Assembly: GCA_020438355.1 (NCBI GenBank)
Contig: JAGQUT010000011.1
Span: 1-55,014 of the forward strand
Direction of reading: 5' to 3'
Origin: Solirubrobacterales bacterium
GTDB lineage: Bacteria; Actinomycetota; Thermoleophilia; Solirubrobacterales; 70-9
DNA length: 55,014 nt
Shown: positions 51,431 to 55,014 of the stretch, piece by piece
Numbering within the stretch: the stretch's first letter is position 1
How the letters are laid out: every line of letters starts with the position of its first letter
Notes under the pieces: generated by a model
The model's input: the letters and a program-made list of their open reading frames with translations, nothing else
What the model was told of the DNA's origin: nothing
The model's database searches: none
Position numbers and translations under genes: made by a program

Positions 51431-53185
51431 GTGGGACTTACCGGTGGAGAGTTCGTAGCCGAGTATCTGATTGCGGAAGGGGTCCCGTACCTGTTCGGCA
51501 TCCCTGGTCATGGCGACATGGCAGCCTTCGATGCGTTCAAGGACCGCTCCGACCGGATCCAGGTAATCGGCCCCAGGCATGAGCAGGCTGCTGCGCATAT
51601 GGCGGATGCCTACTACCGCGCGTCAGGCAAGCCGCTGGCCACAATGACTTCGATCGGGCCAGGGTCGATGAACGTGGCGACCGGACTCTCGACGGCCTTC
51701 GTCGACTCGATTCCCCTGATCTCTTTCACCGGCGGCCCCCAGACCTACATGCTCGGCAGGGGTGTGCTGCAGGAACTCGAACGGCAGCAGGACAATGTCT
51801 TCCCCCACATCATCCAGCCGATGGTCAAGCGGAACTGGGATGTCCAGCATGTAGACCTTCTGGCCGACGTCCTGCCCCGCGCCTTCAACACCATGCTCTC
51901 GGGAAGGCCCGGGCCCGTCCACGTCGAGCTTCCGATGGACGTACAGGCCAACGTGACCGACCTCGCGGTTCCCGACCCGTCCAGCCGACGGGCAACCTCC
52001 GGGGCCGTGCGGCCGGATCCCGACACGATTGACAAGGCTGCAGCCCGACTGTTGAAAGCCGAGCGGCCTGTCCTGCTCGCTGGTGGTGGCTGCCTCGAAG
52101 CCGAGGCCGCAGCCGAGGTCAGAAAGGTCGCCGAGTATCTGGACGCGGCTGTCGTGGTGACCATGATGGGCAAGGGCGTCTTCCCCGAGGATCATCCCCT
52201 CGATGCCGAGCACACCGGTGCCAATGGCACCCTGGTCGGCAACCACATGACCAGGAACGCGGATGTGATCCTGGCGGTGGGTACGCGGTTTGCGGAGCAG
52301 ACCTCCTCGTCCTACATGGACGGAATGTCGTTCTCAGTCCCTCCGACCGAAATCATCCACCTGGACATCGATCCGACCGAGATCGGCAAGAACTACCCGA
52401 CGGCGATCGGTGCCGTATGTGATGCGAAGGCTGGCTTGAACGACCTCTACGACGCCCTCGTCGACCACAACGGATCCGAAGGCGTTGATCGTCCCGCCTA
52501 CCGGGAGGAGATCGCGAAGCTCCGGGCCGAGTGGAAGGAAATGCTGACCGGCCGCTGGACCGGAAAGCTCTCGCTCAGCCAGGTGCTTCACAAGTCACGC
52601 GAAGTCCTGCCCCGGGAAGCGATCGCGATCGCTTCGGCCGGCCACCCCCAGATCCAGGCCTTCCAGGAGTTCCTTTCATACGAGCCCCGGACCTGGCTCA
52701 GCCCCGGCGGGTACTCGACCATGGGCTACACGATGCCCGCAGCGATCGGTGCGAAGCTGGCTCGACCGGATGTCCCGGTTGTCGGCTTCGCCGGTGACGG
52801 CGACCTGCAGCAGACCATCCAGGAACTGGCGGTGGCGGCCGAGACAGGAGCCGCGGTGATCATCGCCTGCCTAAACAACACGGGCTGGATCTCGATCAGG
52901 GATTTCCAGCGGGGAATGTTCGGCGAGGACCGGGGGTTCTCGACCGAGTTCCGCTCCCGCAAGGGAGACCAGCTGATGCCAGTCGACTTCTGCAAGATCG
53001 CCGAGGCCTACAACTGCGGCTCGGAAAAAGTCACTGAGCCAGGCGAGATCGGTCCTGCCTTCGAACGGGCGATGGCCTCCGAGGGTCCCTGCCTGATCGA
53101 GTTCGAACTGTCCAGCGAACCGGCCGACAGCGAAGGCGTGAACATCGGCCACTGGGACCTCCCGAAGCCCGCCTACCTTCCCTGA
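51431..53185 (+). CDS. ThDP-dependent enzyme, acetolactate-synthase-like
   Basis: A 584-aa thiamine-diphosphate enzyme. The GTG at 51431 has GAGGAGAGG just upstream; an ATG at 51380 lies in the operator-like palindrome and is rejected. The Pyr domain holds the catalytic Glu (RHEQAAAHMAD, E51). The PP domain has the ThDP motif GDGDLQQ...N (about 456-482). The sequence resembles acetolactate synthase/benzoylformate decarboxylase-type enzymes rather than IolD or sulfoacetaldehyde acetyltransferase. The substrate is unknown. The next genes are a class III aminotransferase and a TIM-barrel isomerase, so it belongs to a catabolic unit for an amino or polyhydroxy compound. Confidence 0.92.
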   Translation: MGLTGGEFVAEYLIAEGVPYLFGIPGHGDMAAFDAFKDRSDRIQVIGPRHEQAAAHMADAYYRASGKPLATMTSIGPGSMNVATGLSTAFVDSIPLISFTGGPQTYMLGRGVLQELERQQDNVFPHIIQPMVKRNWDVQHVDLLADVLPRAFNTMLSGRPGPVHVELPMDVQANVTDLAVPDPSSRRATSGAVRPDPDTIDKAAARLLKAERPVLLAGGGCLEAEAAAEVRKVAEYLDAAVVVTMMGKGVFPEDHPLDAEHTGANGTLVGNHMTRNADVILAVGTRFAEQTSSSYMDGMSFSVPPTEIIHLDIDPTEIGKNYPTAIGAVCDAKAGLNDLYDALVDHNGSEGVDRPAYREEIAKLRAEWKEMLTGRWTGKLSLSQVLHKSREVLPREAIAIASAGHPQIQAFQEFLSYEPRTWLSPGGYSTMGYTMPAAIGAKLARPDVPVVGFAGDGDLQQTIQELAVAAETGAAVIIACLNNTGWISIRDFQRGMFGEDRGFSTEFRSRKGDQLMPVDFCKIAEAYNCGSEKVTEPGEIGPAFERAMASEGPCLIEFELSSEPADSEGVNIGHWDLPKPAYLP

Positions 53186-53213
53186 CCAACCAGACGACCG
53201 AGGAGCGAGCAAG

Positions 53214-54560
53214 GTGAATCACGAAACTCCGGAGCGCGACCCGAACGGGGCGGCCCAGCGGCTGCGCGACGAGTCGGACGCTCATGTCCTCAAGTGCATG
53301 GGCGACGTCGACATGGGGCTGGTTGAAGGGGAAGGCGTCAGGGTGAGGGACGCCGACGGCAACGAATACCTGGATGCGATCTCGGCCGAGTGGGTCCTCA
53401 ATCTCGGCTTCCGCCATCCCGAGATCAAGCAGGCCATGGAAGAGCAGTTCGGCAAGATCGACTATGTCTCGCCGGTATTCGAAGACGAGGCACGAACGGC
53501 CTACGCGAAGAAGCTGGCCGAGCTTGCGCCGGGAGCCCTCTCCAAGGTTCTCTACGGTCTGTCGGGAGCCTCTGCGGTCGAAGGCGCGATGCACCTGGCG
53601 ATGCGGACCACCGGGGGCACGGATTTCGTCTGCCTCGATGCTGCTTTCCACGGACGGACCTTCGCCACGATCGGACTCACCTATGTGAACCCGGGCATGG
53701 TCGAGGGCTCCAACAAGGGACTCGACCGCTACTTGCCCAGGCAGATGCGGGTTCCCAATTACTACTGCTACCGCTGCCCGCTCGGTCTGAAGAGGGAGAC
53801 CTGTGATCTGGCCTGTGCCGAGCATGTCGACTGGGCCCTGGACAAGGGGCATCTGAACGGGCCTGCCGGCGTGATCGTGGAGCCCTACCAGGCCAACGGA
53901 GGCATGGTTCCGGCTCCCGATGGATACCTGGAGAGGGTCCACGAGATCGCCAGGTCTCACGAAGTGCCACTGATCGTCGACGAGATCCAGGGTGCCTTCT
54001 GCCGCTGCGGCCCGATGTACGCGTCGGAGCGGGCCGGCATCGAGCCGGAGATGATCATCCTCGGCAAGGCGATGGGTGGGGGCCTGCCGCTCTCGGGCAC
54101 GATCACGACCCCCGAGTATTCGGCTCTGCTCCCCTGGGAGTACGGCTTCACCCAGGCCGGAAATCCGCTTGCCTGCGCCGCCGGTCTGGCGATGGTCGAG
54201 GTGATGGTTCGCGATGACCTCCCCGACAATTCAGAGAGGATCGGGACGATGATGACAGGCGAGCTCGAGAAGCTGAAAGAGGAGTCCAGGCTGATCGGTG
54301 ACGTCAGGGGTCAGGGCCTGATGATCGGAGTGGAACTCGTTAGGGACAGGGAAACGAAGGAACCGGCATTCGAGGAGACCGATCAGCTGATGGCAGCCTG
54401 TCTGGAGCACGGGCTGATGATCGGCAAGACCGGGCCGGTCTTCGGTTCCAACGGCAACGTGGCCAAGTTCAAGCCGGCGGTCAACGTCAACGAGGAAGAC
54501 GCGATGGAGATGATCGAACTGTTCACTCTCGCGTTACGTGACGTCGAGGCCACCCTGTGA
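53214..54560 (+). CDS. Class III aminotransferase
   Basis: A 448-aa PLP enzyme, 28 bases after the ThDP gene. Landmarks: GLSGASAVEGAMHLA (PLP phosphate site), LDAAFHGRTFATIGLT, VDEIQGAFCRCGPMYASE, ILGKAMGGG with PLP-binding K285, and TQAGNPLACAAGLA. NYYCYRCPLGLKRETCDLACAEH carries a four-cysteine stretch seen in 4-aminobutyrate/dialkylglycine-type members. It transfers an omega-amino group, likely to pyruvate or 2-oxoglutarate; the donor is unknown. It overlaps the next gene by four bases (GTGA). Confidence 0.94.
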   Translation: MNHETPERDPNGAAQRLRDESDAHVLKCMGDVDMGLVEGEGVRVRDADGNEYLDAISAEWVLNLGFRHPEIKQAMEEQFGKIDYVSPVFEDEARTAYAKKLAELAPGALSKVLYGLSGASAVEGAMHLAMRTTGGTDFVCLDAAFHGRTFATIGLTYVNPGMVEGSNKGLDRYLPRQMRVPNYYCYRCPLGLKRETCDLACAEHVDWALDKGHLNGPAGVIVEPYQANGGMVPAPDGYLERVHEIARSHEVPLIVDEIQGAFCRCGPMYASERAGIEPEMIILGKAMGGGLPLSGTITTPEYSALLPWEYGFTQAGNPLACAAGLAMVEVMVRDDLPDNSERIGTMMTGELEKLKEESRLIGDVRGQGLMIGVELVRDRETKEPAFEETDQLMAACLEHGLMIGKTGPVFGSNGNVAKFKPAVNVNEEDAMEMIELFTLALRDVEATL

Positions 54561-55014
54561 AGAGGGACGTCAGCTTCATAGCGGCACTCGACTTCGAGGA
54601 CCGCTCGGCCGGTGAGGTTCTGGAGAGCCTCCAGGACGCCGGGTACGACTCGGTCGAGTGGACCATGGCCCATGTCGAAGACCTCAGGCAGCCCGCCTCG
54701 GCGCTCGCCTGCCAGATGGACCTGGTGACCGGGGGCGAGACCGCGGTTGCCGAAACCCTGCGGGCGATCGAGGCCGCAGCGGAAGCGGGGATCGGAATCG
54801 TCAACGTGCTCACCGGGCCGAACCTCTGGGAAGAGGGCGCGAAGTACCGCGATGACGAGGAAGCCTGGTCGACCGCGCTCGGGGCTCTCGAGCAGATCAC
54901 TGCCAACGGAGAAAGTGCCGGGGTGAAGATCGGGTTCGAACCCTGCTGGGGGACCCTTGCCCATGACGCTGCCACTGCGCAGCGGGTCCTCGATGCCGTG
55001 CCGGTATCTGTCAC
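54557..55014 (+). CDS. Xylose-isomerase-like TIM-barrel protein, N-terminal part
   Basis: An open frame from GTG 54557 (overlapping the aminotransferase stop by four bases) to the window edge, 152 codons. It reads VKRDVSFIAALDFEDR, then AGYDSVEW, LACQMDLVTGGE, GIVNVLTGPNLWEEG and VKIGFEPCWGTLAHD. These fit the sugar-phosphate isomerase/epimerase (xylose isomerase-like) TIM barrel, where the Glu in GFEPC is a typical metal ligand. The C-terminal half lies outside the window. With the two upstream genes it forms a three-gene unit of unknown pathway. Confidence 0.85.
   Translation, partial: MKRDVSFIAALDFEDRSAGEVLESLQDAGYDSVEWTMAHVEDLRQPASALACQMDLVTGGETAVAETLRAIEAAAEAGIGIVNVLTGPNLWEEGAKYRDDEEAWSTALGALEQITANGESAGVKIGFEPCWGTLAHDAATAQRVLDAVPVSV

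Overview
The window is a GC-rich, densely coded bacterial chromosome segment with no sign of a plasmid, phage or transposon. GTG and TTG starts are common, many genes overlap by one to four bases, and the gene content (DUF6325/SHOCT pair, MalT-like LuxR regulator, split methylmalonyl-CoA mutase with MeaB, C-type arylsulfatase, many secreted beta-propeller proteins with basic C-terminal domains) points to an actinobacterium. My best guess is the Thermoleophilia/Solirubrobacterales; that is inference from gene style, not from a marker gene. No rRNA, tRNA, CRISPR array or insertion sequence was recognised, and no gene-free stretch exceeds about 300 bases.

Layout. 1-5.9 kb: the 3' end of groEL with a strong terminator, a long inverted repeat, a frameshifted GH26-like gene, a membrane metallophosphoesterase, an NDUFA9-like SDR, a 7Fe ferredoxin and an Mrp-type ATPase. 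5.9-14.1 kb: a large secreted protein, two small membrane proteins (one of 44 aa), a beta-helix/RTX surface protein, a glutaryl-CoA-type acyl-CoA dehydrogenase and an intact paralogue of the broken GH26-like gene. 14.1-20.1 kb: an arylsulfatase/DUF7144 pair divergent from a MalT-type LuxR regulator followed by DUF6325 and SHOCT genes. 20.1-22.8 kb: a small zincin, a cyclophilin and a K+ channel/aquaporin pair. 22.9-28.9 kb: an overlapping mutA-mutB-meaB-yceH operon for methylmalonyl-CoA metabolism. 29-37 kb: an ELW-repeat secreted protein, an ECF sigma factor fused to a zinc-finger anti-sigma-like domain and a membrane anchor, a DtxR/MntR-type regulator, a glutaminase-STAS-cNMP fusion, YchF, a GroES-like orphan and an acetyltransferase. 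37-46 kb: a 1,010-aa secreted propeller protein divergent from three overlapping genes for membrane-anchored glycine-tetrad proteins, then a secreted Cys protein with a TPR partner and a secreted GH31 enzyme. 46-55 kb: a cupin, a fatty-acyl-CoA ligase, SDR, TolB-like and GlcD-like genes, and the start of an operon (ThDP enzyme, class III aminotransferase, TIM-barrel isomerase) with an operator-like palindrome at its promoter.

How it fits together. The metabolic genes describe a heterotroph that activates and oxidises acyl-CoAs and feeds propionyl/methylmalonyl-CoA to succinyl-CoA, with secreted glycosidases and a sulfatase for polymers. The standout observation is the three-gene cassette at 40428-42155: each gene encodes a single-pass membrane protein whose predicted outer segment carries glycine at every fourth residue without a break (seven, seven and five glycines). 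I recognise no described family for it.
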